Shown one piece after another: positions 63,846 to 64,000 of a DNA stretch of 64,000 nt. Origin of the DNA: Allomuricauda ruestringensis DSM 13258 (GTDB lineage Bacteria; Bacteroidota; Bacteroidia; Flavobacteriales; Flavobacteriaceae). The position numbers were made by a program, and so were the translations under genes. Numbering within the stretch: position 1 is the stretch's first letter; each line of letters starts with the position of its first letter. The notes below the pieces were generated by a model that was given only the letters and a program-made list of their open reading frames with translations, was not told where the DNA came from and ran no database searches. The stretch is from contig NC_015945.1 of assembly GCF_000224085.1 (NCBI RefSeq), positions 3,712,501 through 3,776,500 on the forward strand, written 5' to 3'.

Positions 63846-64000
63846 TTGAAAGGAATAAACATAGAGCACAAACTTCAAAACAGGAGAGGTAAGAAATGGG
63901 ATAGCGAGCAAATTTTGGCCGAAGTCCAGCAGATTTTGAGCGAAGATTCCAAAAAAGAAGAGCAAATAGCCCATCAATTGGGTTCAAAAAACAATGTTCG
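63846..64000 (+). CDS. Start of an unrecognised gene, cut by the window edge
   Basis: An open frame of 51 codons from TTG 63846 to the edge, with no stop. It begins KGINIEHKLQNRRGKKWDSE and is strongly charged and helical (EQILAEVQQILSEDSKKEEQ), quite unlike a random frame. A second in-frame TTG at 63816 overlaps the TAAATTTG box, so the later start is preferred. I do not recognise the family. The overlapping minus-strand frame has no family feature. Confidence 0.45.
   Translation, partial: MKGINIEHKLQNRRGKKWDSEQILAEVQQILSEDSKKEEQIAHQLGSKNNV

Noticed and set aside
63802..63987. Minus-strand open frame opposite the partial gene at the right edge
   Set aside because: No family feature; it ends inside the divergent promoter region, and the plus-strand frame has clear coding character.

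Overview
The window is a 64 kb piece of a Flavobacteriia-type chromosome (Bacteroidota). Family-level affinity to the Muricauda/Allomuricauda-like Flavobacteriaceae is inferred from gene style and not proven. Supporting signs are SusC/SusD and other TonB-dependent outer-membrane receptors, a FecR/ECF-sigma pair, DUF4249 and DUF4382 lipoproteins, a fused MoaC/MoaB, promoters of the TTTG-N19-TAnnTTTG type, and the near absence of Shine-Dalgarno sequences. Several genes must start at TTG or GTG. No rRNA, tRNA, CRISPR array, transposase or prophage gene was found.

Layout. 1-5080 (minus): tripartite RND efflux operon (adaptor, pump, outer-membrane factor; the last runs off the left edge), preceded by a small secreted protein. 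6029-9436: a large exported beta-propeller/HEAT/cytochrome c protein. 9542-20791: a SusC/SusD-type uptake locus with a surface lipoprotein, an exported D-aminoacylase and an Fn3-linked putative hydrolase, controlled by a FecR anti-sigma factor and a divergently transcribed ECF sigma factor. It has no glycosidase, so I infer uptake of a D-amino-acid-containing or N-acylated substrate. 20914-25092: DJ-1/PfpI protein, then a TonB receptor/DUF4249 pair. 25122-33910: a ModE-like regulator facing a very compact minus-strand molybdenum cofactor operon (TauE/SafE, moeA, moaA, moaCB, moaE, moeB-rhodanese, moaD, mocA-like, xdhC, nifS-like), which looks like the supply line of a xanthine-oxidase-family enzyme encoded elsewhere. 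34011-36876: an arsenic island (arsR, DUF6428, arsenate-reductase-like phosphatase, ACR3) with two matching ArsR-type operators.

36955-49011 is more mixed: lipoproteins, DoxX, an orphan AT-rich gene lying between doxX and a decayed doxX fragment, csaA, a frameshifted dksA/traR-like gene, a SulP transporter, a K+/H+ antiporter, a PD40 protein and an orphan LuxR-type regulator whose receiver has Glu in place of the phospho-accepting Asp. 49138-64000 is mostly housekeeping: dnaK, serine dehydratase, panB, an RluA-type pseudouridine synthase, a gene split by an in-frame stop, leuA-leuB, a TlpA-type thioredoxin, pheT, a fasciclin protein, and the start of an unrecognised gene at the right edge.

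The non-coding DNA carries a family of small palindromic repeats (arms GTCANTTCGAG ... TCGAGA) seen near 5.76, 38.1 and 54.1 kb; its inner module also appears inside the 3' end of dnaK, flanked by a 14-bp direct repeat. The most noteworthy items are the sigma/FecR-SusCD-D-aminoacylase locus, the dnaK 3'-end duplication, the doxX remnant/orphan gene arrangement, the broken dksA-like gene and the Glu-receiver regulator.
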